Shown: one piece after another, positions 1 through 12,757 of the stretch | Numbering within the stretch: position 1 is the stretch's first letter | Layout of the letters: every line of letters begins with the position of its first letter | DNA from: Serilophus lunatus | Lineage: Eukaryota; Chordata; Aves; Passeriformes; Eurylaimidae | Length of the DNA stretch: 64,000 nt | NCBI GenBank assembly: GCA_013399895.1 | Contig: VXBA01001799.1 | Span: 141,770 to 205,769 of the forward strand | Direction of reading: 5' to 3' | Notes under the pieces: model-generated | What the model was told of the DNA's origin: nothing | The model's input: only the letters and a program-made list of their open reading frames with translations | The model's database searches: none | Translations under genes and position numbers: made by a program

Positions 1-2514
1 ACCTTAACTATCCCTGACGGGTGAAAGAAAGACTAACAGATATAACCTGTATTCATATATTTGCTGCTGACAAGAAAAGAACGTGTCTGCCCACTGATTG
101 TATTTCTACAAAACAGAACACTTACAGCAGCTTAAAACTGGGAAAAGGACATCCAAGGGACTTGTAAAGATTGACCTCAGTTGCATAATGAGGCAGGCAC
201 AGTCAGTTATTTTGTCATCTTCCTTTATTTGGAAAAAGTGTCAACAATTTCCCTGTACTTGGAATCAGTTTACACTTCAAGGTTGATTTCTTGTTTGTAA
301 TTAATTTGAAGGACGAAGTGGTTGTGTAGTTGGGCTTGACAAGAAATAATAGAAAGGGGGAAAATCATGATTATCTAATCAATCTGAACAGCCAGTGTGA
401 GATAGGGCTTTGTACATCAGCATCTTGTCTTCAGCATTTTTCCAGATCGTATTTCTCTATACCTGACTCATCCATATTCCTTGTATTTAAGTGTGGAGGG
501 ACAGGCAAGTCTGCCCACCACCTGGGCAGATGTGGCAAGGTGGCCGTGGGAAGGCTGACATGCTCCCAACACCTGTCCTTACTCAATTTTTAGAAAAAAA
601 AAATCTCATTTTTTGCAATTGACCACACGATGGAGATGTTTCATTCCTGCTGAGAGAACATTAAGGGAGTCTGTGGCTAAGAGAGCTCTAAGCAACAGAT
701 CTGATTCATAGGTAAAGAGAAAAATACTTTAAGGTGTACTTGAAACACATTTCAGGTAAAGTGAATAACTCTTAAAATAAAACAAATCCTGATTCATGTC
801 GTGCAGAATAATCTTTTCAGCTGTTGTCTGCTCTGCTTTATTTTAAAGTGAAATAAATGCATAGGTTTAATTCTGTACCTATAACAAGAAATAACTAAAT
901 CATGGTTATCCCTTTTTTGCAACCAGTTCAGAGATTCTGTGTAGTTTTTCCAGTCAATGCAATGCCAAAAACCACAATTTCAGAAGACTTATTTGTGTAA
1001 CAATGTTTCAGAACAGTTCTATTACACTTAACAATTGTTTTCAATCATACCACTGAGAATATAAAAGAAAATTAATCAGATTGTATGTTTTTATACACAG
1101 TCACATACATACTGTACAGGCAACTACGAATGCCTGTAACCTATCAAAGTTATTACCCCATTAGTTCTCCACCTCTGTTTTAAATGTTCAGATTCAGCCT
1201 TCAGTTCATAATCAGCTTTTGATTCCTTTTGAAATAATGAATCTTTGCCTAAACACATCTTAAAATCAAGCTGTCCACTATAAATAAAATGTCATTAGCA
1301 CTCATACTGTCCTTATTTATTTCTCAGTTGGCCTGCTTTCCTATATTTGGTTATAGTCTAATTTGTGGTTCAAAATTCGTTCTGAGTAACTATTGTGCTG
1401 TGTGCATGAAGAAGTTGAAAACTATGGCTGACAATGGGATAAAATTTGACTAAAATTCACTTAATTTGTTAAATTTAACTAAATTTGACTAAAAATAGAA
1501 ACTGGGGGAGAAATATTCTTCTGATGAAAATGTTGAATGAGATAATGAAATTGCAGGGGATACTGTTTTCCAAAAGAGGGCACTACTATCCTTTAGGAAG
1601 CTTTAATAGTTCCACTATTTCTTTTGGTCTTCCTGTTTATGCCATTTCTAATAACTTGCATTGTTTGGAAGAAAAATCAATTTAGCGGTCAAAAAACTGT
1701 TAATGCTGAATTACTTCTTTTGAAGTGTTTTATCAAACTTATACCTTCTATAAAGAAGGAATTCAAATGTAATATCTGTATTTGACCTCAAATTGCTTAG
1801 TGATAAAGGTCCAGAAAATGTAGCTATTTTCTGAAGTCATGGGACATATCTTGAAAGGAAGCATCGTATAAAAAGTATCAGAACTTATCTGTTTGGACAA
1901 AGAGGTTTCTCCATGAGATGGTTCTTGGCTATACAAGAAACACTTCAGATTATTGATTTCCATGCCAGATGGAACATATTATTTCTTTGCTCAACTTCCA
2001 ATAACATATATTATAAAGAAAATACAAAATGTTTATATTGACTTAGAAGCTGCATAATTTTTCACTGGGAGAAGAATTGAAGGGAAAAATAGATTTTCTC
2101 TGACAAATGATAAAAAAATCACATAGGATACTTAGAAAATGGCATAGAAAATTGGATAGCTACAAAAGAAACATCTTATCTAAACATTACATGCATCCCA
2201 AAAAATATTAATGAACAACAAAGCTTTCCATTTTCTCCTCTGAAATAATTAAAGTTATAGTTAAAACACTTTTTGGTGGCTGATCAGATATAAAAGAGAA
2301 TGTAATTTGAGGAAAACAGTAAAAATTATTCCAGTGAGATTAGGGTTTCTTTTCCTATATATCTTTTTTTTTTTTTGAAAAAGCAATGGATTTCAGATGG
2401 CCAACAGGAGTAGTCTTGACCCACTCAAAAGCCTTGTACAGTCAGGAAAATGTGAGCATAATCCATATTGCTAATCTGTCTTTTCCAAAGATGAGGTGAC
2501 AAAATTAACAGAGC

Positions 2515-2561
2515 TGATATATATATATATATATACACATATATTTAAATATATATATATA
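2515..2561. repeat. (TA)n simple repeat
   Basis: An interrupted run of TA dinucleotides, broken near the middle by a short CACATATATTTAAA segment. It lies in intron 8 and is likely to vary in length between individuals. Confidence 0.9.
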
Positions 2562-3520
2562 AAGCAGCACACACTGGTATTTCAAAGGCTTAAGTGTAGG
2601 AGATAACTGTGATAATAGCCAAAGAGAATGATGCATTCCTGCAATACATCAAAATGAAAGAACATAAAAATATGTTGAACTCTGAATGGTAGAAGATCTC
2701 TGTCTGATTAACAGTAGAGCTGAAATATTATTAAATCACATGTAAGCATCCTGGCCTTCCTTCAGCTGTAGCTGTGACTACAGAAGCTGCCATCAGCATG
2801 GCAGCACATGGTGTTGCTTTGGAGAAAAACCTCTGCCTTGAAAAACCTCCCCTTGACTCCACCCACTGCTTGGAAGAATCACGGAAGTGACACCCAAGGA
2901 GAAGCAAATTAAGCAGCTTTCTTCAGAGGCACCTCATATCCCTACAGACTCTGTTCTTTCCCATGATAGTTTTGCTATAAACAGCAAGGTAGATGGGCCT
3001 CCCAAGCAACCATGTCATACTTATTTTTACTGACATTTCTCTTCTTCCTAGGAGCCAAATAAATCCTCTCACTAACATGTGTGCTGGAAACTACCCTGAC
3101 CTTGAACCCTTTCTTTACATGTTCTGCCTGCATATACCAGACTCTCAAATGTACGCTTTTACAGTGGATTCTTGACACATTCAATACATCCTTGATTCAG
3201 TCCTAGCTTGTGATTCCTGGCTTTTTGGTATTAAGGTATCTTGTCCAGAGATCATGCATGATTCTTGCCAGCTCCATTATGTCTATCATCTGTTTTGCAT
3301 TCTCTAGCACTGACTCACCCCTTGGATGCACACTATTGCTTTTTCTACTTGAAAACACCATAGTATGTCACTGCTGATTAGTGCTTCCTAATAGGAAAGT
3401 TAACATTTAGAGATTTCAGAACAAAATGTTTTGAAATCTGAGTTCTTCCTTACAGACAGTGTGGCATCCATATATCCATATAGCTAATATAAGGAAATCA
3501 GTTTACAGTGGTGTTTTGGC

Positions 3521-3568
3521 TTTTTGTTTGGTTTGTTTGGTGAGTTTTTTGTTTGTTTGTTTGTTTTT
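3521..3568. repeat. (TTTG)n-rich simple repeat
   Basis: A stretch built from TTTG/TTTTG units and followed by a short C run. The minus strand reads CAAA-rich. It could be the decayed tail of a retroposon, but no body is recognisable beside it. Confidence 0.75.
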
Positions 3569-6500
3569 CCCCCCAGTACTGGTTGTAGTGAAGGAATTAG
3601 AGTTTGTAATGCAGGACTCAGTGAAAAGGCGTAGGTCCCAATAAAGCTTATCTTGTAGCTCTGAGGCCAAAGTTATCACAGGGGAGATTCCAGTGAGCTG
3701 GTATCAGAGAGCTGTCATCTGAGATCCTTGCACAGAAGGCAGAGAAAAAATGTCATCTACTTTTGGTTGAAGGGGCATAGAGGTTCTGAATTTAATTTGT
3801 GATGTAGCTTGTTGGGACAATTAAAAAATTCTAGGAAATCAACGCTGAGCTGTGGGTGATGGGAATAAGTTTCTTAAAAGCAGAAAGCAGTGCATTCCCC
3901 CGGGACAAACTGTGAGATCACTGTGATTTGTCCATTTCTTCTCTGATGACTTAATCTGTCTGAGAACATCCAGTTAACAGCATTTTAATCAATTTTGGAG
4001 CTTGGGTGCACAACTAGGCCTGAAAATTTCAAAATGTTCCAAATTCATATAGCCCTAATGGGGCTTCTGTCATGCTGAGAAAAAAAGCTGAAGAACTTTG
4101 TATTTTTATGAGATGGCCATATATTGGACCGAATCTGCCTGGTCAGCCACAGCCACTCACTTTTTCCAGGCAGCTGGAAGCCATGATGGCTCTGCTGGTA
4201 AACTCTTTGCTTCAGAGGGGTCTCAGCTCTACTTCCAACCAAGTACATATTCTGTAGGGGAAATTAGTGATGGATATGGACCCACTGTCACAATGCTTTG
4301 GGAATTCCACTTTCATCAAACACTTTTTTAAAAACTTCACAGAAATTAACTAAAAATGACCCATATCTCTCTCTCACTGATGTCCTCCACTCCCAAACAG
4401 TTCAGTAACTAGTGGTTCACACTCTAATCATTAAGGAAGTCAGGTTGAGCTTCTTCTCTTCTGTTCTCCCAAGAGAGCATCTCAACCCCTGCAGGCTCTT
4501 AAAGATCTTGAAATGGAAATGTCTCCTGTCAGAGCTGTTATGCTTGGGGTGAATATTTCAGTGATCATTGGAGAATAGAAGCAAGCCTGGAACTCTCTTA
4601 GCCCGAGTTATTTGCTTTACATGGCACCTGCTCATTCTTCTGTCAAACAGAAATTCCATCCTGAAGCTGAAAAGTCTTTCCAAAAAAATGCTTCTTTGAA
4701 ACTGAAATATAATAATGAAAAAGTTTGGAGGTTACAGATTTTTTTTTCATTAAAAAAATGAAAATTCTATTTGGAAAAATTCTGCACCAGTTTTCCCAGA
4801 CCTAAGACATGGATTTCTAGAAGGTGGTATTTATGAACCCTATCAGGAGATAGCTGCAGGAAGCAGGGGGTGATCTTTCTGAATCCCTTTCCTCATCACG
4901 CCAATCAAGTTTGGGAGCACCCCATATTTTTTTTTTGTTATTCCACAGATACAGGAATGAATTTACTCACAGATCTGTAGTTTGAAATGTCAGAAAAAGA
5001 AAAAAAAATCCTTCTCCTGGATGGAAAATCTTGACAAAAAAATATTGCCCTGAAAGTTTAGCTGGGATGTATAAGAGTATTCTGGATCTGTCTCAGTCAT
5101 ACATGGACATTCTGTTAACCAATCCTCTGCTACACACTGGCATTATGCCATTAACTTTAATATCACTCTATCAGTTTACACTAGCTAATCATCCCTACCA
5201 AATGTTTAAGAAATGCCTGGAAGCCTTGCCTACTCTCCCCCCCACAAAAATACATCACGCTCTCTTGATTTTCTCTTTCTAATGGAATCTCATAGTTTTT
5301 CCTCCTGCTGGTCTCTGCATTTACTTCTTTTCCTTCCTATGTTACGCAGAGATGTTTTATTCTTAAACTTATTCCCCACTAATGTTAGTTCATGTCCCTT
5401 TTTAAATTTCTCTGTGAATCACTGTCTCTCTTCACTGCTTTTCTCATATTAATTTTAATGAGGTTTATTCAGTGTGCGTTTCTTTTAGTCATTTACTGAT
5501 TCGTTTCAATGTCATCCTCATGCTTACCAGCTTCCATTTCTGGCTCTTTCTTTTCTATGTACAAGTATGACAGCTTAGTGAAGCAATTCAGCATTCACAA
5601 TGTAGATACTGGCCAACAAGACCAGTATATTGCAGTAAGCCTTATTAGAAGGTTTCTACAAAGAGGACAAAATCCATTCATCAACTTAGTAACTGTGAAT
5701 TTGTTTTATATGTCACTCTTCCTCTTTATCATATATCCACAAACCCCTGTGAACTTGTTCCTTGCAGCATATCTAGAGATTAAACTGAATTCCAGCAGGA
5801 CAGAAGAATAGATAGGAAACACCTATAATTACTACTCACTTATCAAGAAATGGGTAAGAAATACAAAGAAGAGGTTGATATAGTCATCAGCCATTATAGA
5901 ATTGTAACATATCCCCTGTCTTTAAAATGGATGGAAATTTTTCTACCAGGGTCAGCAGCATGAGGACGACATCCCTTTCTTTTTCCTTTTACCCACACTT
6001 GACTCTTAATGCTCAGTTATCTGAGTTTCTAAGAGACTTGAAAATGTTTACATTCACCAAATCCCACCATGGTGTAGAAAAAGTGCCATTGTCCACATCT
6101 TACCCCAAATAGTTTTCTTTACACTAGAGTTGGTTAAATGCAGTCTAGTTTCTGACTTGCTCATGAAAAATGCAGAAAATATAACTAGAGAGATTTTGTT
6201 GTTTGTAGGTTAAGATGTTGCCTGGATATTTTCTTTGACAATGCAGAAAAACTGTGTTGCCAACTGAGGTATCTCAACTAGATGATGTCAGGGGGGACAA
6301 ATGCAAACCTGTTTTTCCCACTACAGCTACCAGAGAAAGTATAAGTCTGAGATATCACACAGCCATCTGCTGAATCCAGGTGCAGGACTATTCTTGGTCC
6401 CTTGGTGTATCTTTTCCCTTCTTTTCTTGTTCTCCCTAGAAATTTCCCTGCTAATCAGCGCTATTAGAATAGGGTACCAATATGATTATGAAATAACTCT

Positions 6501-7029
6501 ACCTGTAAATTCAAGTAAGCGAGTAAACGCTGTTACCTTTCAAAATGCTTTCTGTAAAACAGCTTTTGGTAAGAATGTTCTTATGGTAAGCCCATTTCAT
6601 TACATGTAAATAAACAGAGACACAGAGAATACCTCATGATGAATATTTTATACATGAGTTTGTGGTTCATGGTATGTCAAATGCACCTGAACTGTGACAC
6701 ATGAGCCCGAGATCATCAACAAACAATTCTGGGACTGGTAGACAAGTATACACATTTGATCTCTTTTATTTTGTATTGCTTTTGATCTTTTTTACATTAT
6801 CTGTAGATGACGCACAGTCATGGTTCATATTGTCATTGCACACGGATATGATGACGTTTTCTCTTCAGCCAAATACACTGATGTGAATGTAAAAAGTAAA
6901 TGTTCTCTGCTAGTTATTCTCTAACTCATATGCACATTATTTGACAGTTTGGATGCACTGTAAGGCTAAGAAAGACTCACGTATATAGCAAAGAAAGGGA
7001 TTTCAGGCAAAGTAAATTCTACAACTTAC

Positions 7030-7224
7030 CCCTATTGTTCCAAAACTTTCAGGCTTTCTTCTAATTTTTTTCTTGCAAAGGTGTCTCCATAACCATTTGA
7101 TCAGATACCACAGAGACTTTGGGCTTGGTATGACATTAAAAGGAGTGGGCAGAGTTCCTCCTTCTTCAAAGTAACTCATCCAGAGTTTTGTTCGAGCAAA
7201 TTTCCACTCAATGTCTGCATGATC
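7030..7224 (-). CDS. TRPC4: TRPC4 exon 8: TRP helix and start of C-terminal domain
   Basis: The exon is 195 nt, 65 codons, phase 0 at both ends (about residues 629-693). The acceptor reads GTGTGCAG before GAT CAT GCA, and the donor is GTAAGT after ATA GGG. It begins DHADIEWKFAR. EWKFAR is the TRP-box motif of the TRPC family, forming the amphipathic helix that runs under the membrane after S6 and couples the gate to the cytosolic layers. The following segment ends KKKIRRKPESFGTIG, which is typical of TRPC4 and differs from TRPC5. Compared with human TRPC4 as I recall it there are only a few conservative changes, for example in WLWRHL. Skipping this exon would keep the frame but remove the TRP helix. 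Confidence 0.97.
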
Positions 7225-7774
7225 CTGCACACAAGAAACACAACATCAGCACAGCTGTAATTAAGGAGGTGAAAAAAACCTCTACAAAAATCTGAAAAAC
7301 TAAAACTGGAACACTGTCCACTGAACATGGGCATCCAATTTCTGCTAACCATATATTCATGACAGATAAAAATAATCCAGCCTTTCAAATGCTGACAAAT
7401 ATATTAAAAATTAAGCAAAGACAGAACTATCTTGAGCAGTCTCTTTCTCAGAAGAGGTCCTGTACAGTGCAGCTTGGGAAAGCCTGTAGCAAATGTCACT
7501 TGCTAGAAGCATTAGGATACCCTTCTCAACCCACAGGCTGGCTTTTTCATGTGTCACTTTTTCCCCATTCAGTGTTGTGGGGAAATTTCTCTCTATCCAG
7601 TGCTGCTTGGGTCTGGTTTCTGCATCCTTCCACAACAGGGCAAAAGAATTAGAACAAATCAGAAAATTTGTCCAATGTCCCATCTGTAAAATCTTTTACT
7701 GCCAGAAAAAATGGGATGTAGGAAAAGGGAGAAGCAATATATTATAAACAATTAAAGAATAAGGAACAACTTAC
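7225..7774 (-). other. TRPC4: TRPC4 intron 7 (550 bp)
   Basis: A complete short intron between the pore/S6 exon and the TRP-helix exon, with a GTAAGT donor and a GTGTGCAG acceptor. It is by far the shortest intron in the window. No repeat is recognised. Several overlapping ORFs of 70-97 codons occur on both strands and look like chance readings. Confidence 0.93.
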
Positions 7775-7970
7775 AGCAATAAGTTGATAAGAATTATTCA
7801 TCATGGCTATTAGCATGTTGAGTAAAACAACCAGAGATATTACATTATAGGTACCAAACATGGTGGCCCCAACAAATTCAGTAAATTCATGCCTTGCTTT
7901 CACATTGGTCACATAGAGATTGATGAGTCCGAATATAGACCAGAATAGTGACTGTACCGTTTCAAATAAT
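7775..7970 (-). CDS. TRPC4: TRPC4 exon 7: pore loop and S6
   Basis: The exon is 196 nt. Its first base completes the Thr codon begun by exon 6 (AC|A), then 65 codons follow (about residues 564-628). The acceptor is TTTTTCAG and the donor GTAAGT. It begins LFETVQSLFWSIFGLINLY: the LFW motif at 571-573 lies in the pore helix, and Gly577 after it is the narrowest filter position in published TRPC4 structures. The S6 segment ends with NMLIAMMNNSYQLIA, which keeps the gate residues Ile617, Asn621 and Gln625. Skipping the exon would shift the frame. The pore is fully intact, the strongest sign that the gene makes a working channel. Confidence 0.98.
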
Positions 7971-10073
7971 CTGAAAAACAAAATCCAAAAGGAATAACTG
8001 TATAATAACAATACATTTAGTTTTCAGATTGTTCAGTTTTTCCCAAAGCACGCAAAATTCCTTGATTTAACTGAGGTGGATGACACTTATCACAAGACAC
8101 CCATCATCAATGGAATATCTTTCTAATGAAACAATGGTTTAATGTTTAAAATCTGAGCCTTTAGGTATGCAACAGAGAATCTATAAATAAGCCTGTGAGC
8201 AAAAGGCTGATTTTGTTCAAACTTCAGTTTTGTGTTGGATGTCTTCCTTTGAAGCATGTTGCCCTTTGCCTTTTGACTCTTTGCCTTGATTATAAGGTGT
8301 AGAATAATGATCCAAAAGTAACTCAATGATAGTGTTTCACCAGGATGTTGAAAGAAGTATGGTATCTTCATGCCTAGTCAGTTTATGCAATTCTGGTTTG
8401 TGTTGAGAGCCGCGGAGATAAAAGGAGTTATATAATTAGAAAGACATTATTATCATTAGCATATGTTTTCTTTTGCAAAGAAGGCAGACATAAAAAAGAC
8501 AAGCATGCTGCTCTCAAAAGAAATTTGTGCTTTTCTAACTAAAGCATGTGATATCCCTTTACAGAGGTTTGGGACAACAGCTAGGAAGCTAGTAACAATG
8601 ATGAACTTTAAAAAATAATGCTCTATAACTATACAGTTTGAAAAATTTTCACTTTTTCACAATGCTCAGCTACACTATAGTGTCATAAGCATTGTGCTAG
8701 TTAGAGTCTTCATTCCTTAGAAGTTTGGAGCAAAATTTTCTGCATATCTGGGCTCATATCTTGAAATTAACTGAAATGAATCTTCCTCATGGCTTCTCTG
8801 CTGTTCCTTCACCCTGACACCAGAAGTAGGTTACCAGAGAGGCTGCTGAACTGCGGGGACTTGTACCACTCTGTCTCATCCCATATACTGGGATGTGCTG
8901 TCCAGAACTGGACAAAATGTAACCCTGCAGTCATCTTCCCACCATGTGGTATCATCTGTGAAACATAACTTTTCCATGCAAGCCAGTACAACCAGTACAG
9001 CTCTGCCCTACAGAGTTATGAGAGAAGGCAGTAGGCTTCCACTTATAGAAACTCCAGGCCTTGAATCTCTGCTCCTGTAATACAGTGAATATGAGTGGTA
9101 AAATACTGCTCTGGAGCCTTGTATGGTTTACACTTGCCCGAGCCCAGACTGAAGAACCACTATCCTCCCCTCCTCACAGTTGCTGAAAAGGCTCATAAGG
9201 CATCACACTTTGCCTTGACACCACCTTCTGACACTAGTCCCAGTAGTCTCCACTATTTCCTAGATTAATAATGTTGCTTCTCTCTATGTTGAGCTCTGAA
9301 AAATTTCCCTGTACTTTTACATTCAGCTCACATAAAGTTTAGACCTGCATAGATGTTATTAATATGCCAGATAAATATGCTGTGCCTGAAAAACGTTACT
9401 TGATTAAACTGATAAAATTTTTATAAAATTATTTACTTTCAGAAGAAAGCCATCAGTAATAATATATTTTTAGATACACAGAAGTTAGTAGGAAACAGAC
9501 ATTTATAGCAGGAGTTTGACTGAGGTTGGAAGTTGAAAGACAATAAAGAGAATTACTATTCATTTGATAGTGTTTTGGTACTATAGATGAACAAAAAAAC
9601 AGAAGGAAGTAAAATTGATTTTAAATTGAAAAGAAAAAACCCCTTTTTAACAGAAATTAGAATAGATATTTAATTGCATGGAGTAGGGTCAGTTTATCAC
9701 ATTTACAGGAATCTCCATGTTTCAAAACATCAGCCTTATTTGATGCCCACAGGTAGACATGGAAGAAATGCAGAGTGACAGCCCCCTGGATAAGTGAGCT
9801 CTGATCTGGTCACCTTAATGATAAATATGTACCTTCTAATAGCACATATCTTCCTCTTATCTTTATTTTACCTTTTATCTTTTGAGAAATCTTGAATTAC
9901 ATGGAATTCACTGTACTGTTAACTTTTTTTTTAAATTAGGGTATTATTAGATGTGTTTGTCAGGTCACCACTGTAATATCAAAGCAAAACAGATTCTCTT
10001 TTCTGTAAACAGCATCTAAGTGATTAAAATATTTGGAGCAGAAGGGAAGGATACAAATAGGTCAGCCACTTAC
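7971..10073 (-). other. TRPC4: TRPC4 intron 6 (2.1 kb)
   Basis: A complete intron with a GTAAGT donor after exon 6 and a TTTTTCAG acceptor before exon 7. It is mostly unique AT-rich sequence. Near 8890-8915 a short stretch (GTCCAGAACTGGACA) recalls an internal segment of some CR1 elements, but it is too short to call. No gene is seen. Confidence 0.93.
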
Positions 10074-10387
10074 GTTGAAAATGCGTTATTTTGCTTTTCA
10101 CATCGTATTCCTTTGCAGTTGCCAGGTTCATTTGTTTCATAGTAGAAGTACAGCTGGTTCAATCCATTTGCAAAAGCTAGCAGCACGAGGCAGTATATGA
10201 AGAGAAACTTCAAAATGTCCAGCAACATTCTTCCTAGAGATATCTGCAGAGGTCCCAGGTGAGAATTTGCAGTGAATAATGAGATCAAGCGCAGGGAACT
10301 AAAGATGTTTGCAATTGCAAACAGGGCCTCAGCCACCAGGGTTGGATGCCACATGTCCCAGCTCTCCCGTGGAACTAACCCACTATA
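10074..10387 (-). CDS. TRPC4: TRPC4 exon 6: S4, S5 and outer turret
   Basis: The exon is 314 nt: 104 codons (about residues 459-562) plus two bases of Thr563. The acceptor is TGTTTTCAG before TAT AGT GGG, and the donor is GTAAGT. It opens with YSGLVPRESWDMWHPTL and then encodes S4 (around ALFAIANIFSSLRLISLF), the S4-S5 linker (GPLQISLGRMLLDILK), S5 (FLFIYCLVLLAFANGLNQLY) and the extracellular turret. The turret keeps the cysteine pair of CKGIRC at 549 and 554, known to form a disulfide in TRPC4 and TRPC5. The residues just before it read YYETNEPGN, which differs from human TRPC4 and is closer to TRPC5 (see findings). Glu542, at the position linked to lanthanide effects in TRPC5, is present. 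Confidence 0.97.
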
Positions 10388-11039
10388 CTGAAAACAAGCA
10401 GAAGGGAAGAAATTACTCCTCTATTTTTGTGCATAAACAAGTATGCCAGTTTCTTTATAAACTGTTCAGTTAATTTTCAGATATCACAATAAATTTTCAC
10501 AGTAGCAAAAGCGAGTCTAAAAATTCTGATAGAGCAAAAGGAACAGTTTTGAACATCTGGCTCTTTAAATTGTAGAAACTTCCAGCTGTAAAATCAGGTA
10601 AATTATTTCTTTGAAGAACAGTGCAGGGCTGACAATTAGGGATAGAAACCCACAAGAAATTTGGCACGTAGGAGGAAAACATTCAATCAAGGAATAAGTA
10701 CATCACTTAATCAGTAATTCTGGACCAATGATGAAAAAGCTCTTTATTAATGGACCGTGGCAAACTGCTTGTGTGCCTCATTATCAAAGAGTCTGATCCC
10801 TGGATCTGTGACCCTTTCTTGTTATATGTCTACCAAAAAATTCTTGAAGATGAAAAATATTACTCCGAACTGAAGCTTAACTACTGTGGCAGACTCATTA
10901 TTATTAATTTGGTCTTATTAATCTGTTTTATAGAACACATCAGAGGACAGAATCTATGTTATGAAGCACTCTAAAAAGAAGGAATAATATAATATGAAGT
11001 CTCTTTCAAAGAGGAACTATGATGTAATCTGTATTTACC

Positions 11040-12757
11040 TACTCCGGGCCACACAGACACATCCTTCATTGCTGCCGAGCATCCCTCAGCAGTATGGAAA
11101 GGGACTCTTCTGTGTCACTGCGGCAAGATGAGACAACACTGGCAGGCACCACACCATTTCAACATCACACTTACCCTTCAAAGGCCACTAGTCTCACAGC
11201 AGCTCAGGACCACCTGAGGAACTCGAACATATATAAGTCTATGAGACCTGATGCAATGGTTCTCAGAATCCTAAAGAAACTGGTTGACACAGTTTCCAAG
11301 TCACTCTCTATCATATTTGAAAAGTCATGACAGTCAGCAGAAGTCCACAGTGATTGTAAATAAGGTAATATGACACTCATTTTTAAAAAGGGGATAAAGC
11401 AAGACCCTTGGAAGACCAACCTGTCAGCCTCATCTCTGTGCCTAGGAAGGCCATGGAACAGATCCTCCTAGAGGCCATGCTAAGGCACATGGAGGATATG
11501 GAGGTGATTCACGACAACCAGCACAGCTTCACCAAGGGCAAATCCTGGTTAACCAATCTAGTGGCCTTCTACAATGGAGTGCCTATGTCAGTGCACAAGG
11601 GAAGGTTTAAAGATGTCATCTATCTTTTGTCCTATTCCCTGCAACGTTATTCTTTCTGAATTGGAGAGACATGGATTCAATGTGTAGACTTTTTTGGTGG
11701 ATAAAGAATTGGTTGGATGGTTGTGTGCAAAGAGAGGTGGTCAACAGCTCTACGTCCAAATGGAGCTCAGTGACAAGTAGTTTCACTCAGAGATCTGTAC
11801 TGGGACAAGTACTGTTTAATAACTTCATCAATTACATAGAAAATGGAATTGAGAGCACCCTCAGCAAGTTTGCAGATGACACCAAGATGAGTGGTGCAGT
11901 TGACACACTAGAAGGATGGCACTTCATCCAGAGGTACCTGGACAAGCTCAAGAAGTGGCACCATGGAAACCTCATGAGGTTTAACAAGACCAAGTACAAA
12001 GTCCTGTACCTGGATAAGGGCAGCCCCCAGCACCAATACAGGCTGGGGAATGAAAGAATTGTGAGAAGATGGAGTTGGGGGAGTGGTGATGAAAAGCTGG
12101 ACATGAGCTAGCACTGTGTGTTCACAACCCATAAAGCTAACCATGTCCTGAGCTACACAAGAACTGGCCAGGTAAAGGTAAAAGGAGGGGGTTCTATCTC
12201 CACTCTGGTGAGACTCCACCTGGAGTACCGGATCTAGCTCTGGCATCCTCAGTACAGGAAAGAGATGGTCCTGTTGGAGCAGGTCCAGAGGAGTACAAAA
12301 AATTATCAGAAGGTTGGAGTACCCCTCTTCTGAAAAAAGACTGAGAGAGTTGGAGTTGTTCAGCCTGGAGAAAAGAAGGCTTTGGGGAGACCTTATTGCA
12401 GCTTCTCTGGTACTTCAAGGGGGATTACAGGAAAGATGGAGACAGACTTTTTAGTTGGGCCTGTAGCAATATGACATGGGCTAATGGTTTTAAACTGAAA
12501 AAGGGTAGTTTCAGACTAGATATAAGGAAGAAATTTTTTATGATGAAGGTAATGAAAAGGTGGCACAGGTTGCCCATAGAGGTGGCTGATGCCCCATCCC
12601 TGGACACATTCAAGATCAGGTTGGATGGGGCTCTTAGCAGCCTGATCTCACTGAAGATGTCCCTGCCTATTAGAGAAGCACTGGACTACATGTCCTGTAC
12701 TCCTATGGTCCCTTCCAAGCCATACCGTTCCACAATTCCATGATTCTATGATTCAAA
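11040..12757 (+). mobile_element. CR1 LINE fragment with decayed reverse-transcriptase ORF
   Basis: A 5'-truncated copy of the avian CR1 retroposon in opposite orientation to TRPC4. Broken reading frames carry typical CR1 ORF2 motifs in order: IYKSMRPDAM and LSIIFEKS (11210-11330), PVSLISVPRKAMEQILLEA (near 11420-11475), FTKGKSWLTNLVAFYNG (near 11530-11577), LSKFADDTKMSGAVDT (near 11860-11910), then GNGFKLKKGSFRLDIRKKFF and RLPIEVADAPSLDTFK near the end. It finishes with the family's 3' signature ATTCCATGATTCTATGATTC at 12733-12753. The FADD catalytic box is kept, but stops (for example after 11327) and a deletion in motif A make it inactive. The 5' edge is uncertain by about 100 bp. Confidence 0.95.

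Larger units (their letters stand above)
1..7029 (-). other. TRPC4: TRPC4 intron 8, 5' part (incomplete)
   Basis: This intronic sequence follows the GTAAGT donor of exon 8. I looked on the minus strand for the next exon (calmodulin/IP3-receptor-binding region, expected to start near RRAADNLRRHHQYQ) and did not find it, so intron 8 is longer than 7 kb. The stretch is AT-rich and carries a (TA)n run and a TTTG-rich run, listed separately. Around 1441-1495 the motif AAATTTGACTAAA occurs several times in imperfect form. I recognise no mobile element. ORFs of 60-102 codons here have no protein-like features I can name and look like chance ORFs. Confidence 0.8.

Noticed and set aside
5509..5811. 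100-codon plus-strand ORF in intron 8
   Set aside because: Composition is that of AT-rich chance ORFs, with no domain or neighbouring exon.
7176..7388. Minus-strand ORF next to exon 8 as an alternative upstream exon
   Set aside because: It reads across the exon 8 acceptor in another frame and has no donor or recognised peptide.
8809..9080. Possible CR1 fragment in intron 6
   Set aside because: Only about 15 bases (GTCCAGAACTGGACA) recall CR1; the rest does not extend the match.
11671..12111. 146-codon plus-strand ORF as a gene
   Set aside because: It is part of the decayed CR1 reverse-transcriptase frame (FADDTK, KFNK-type motifs) and not a host gene.
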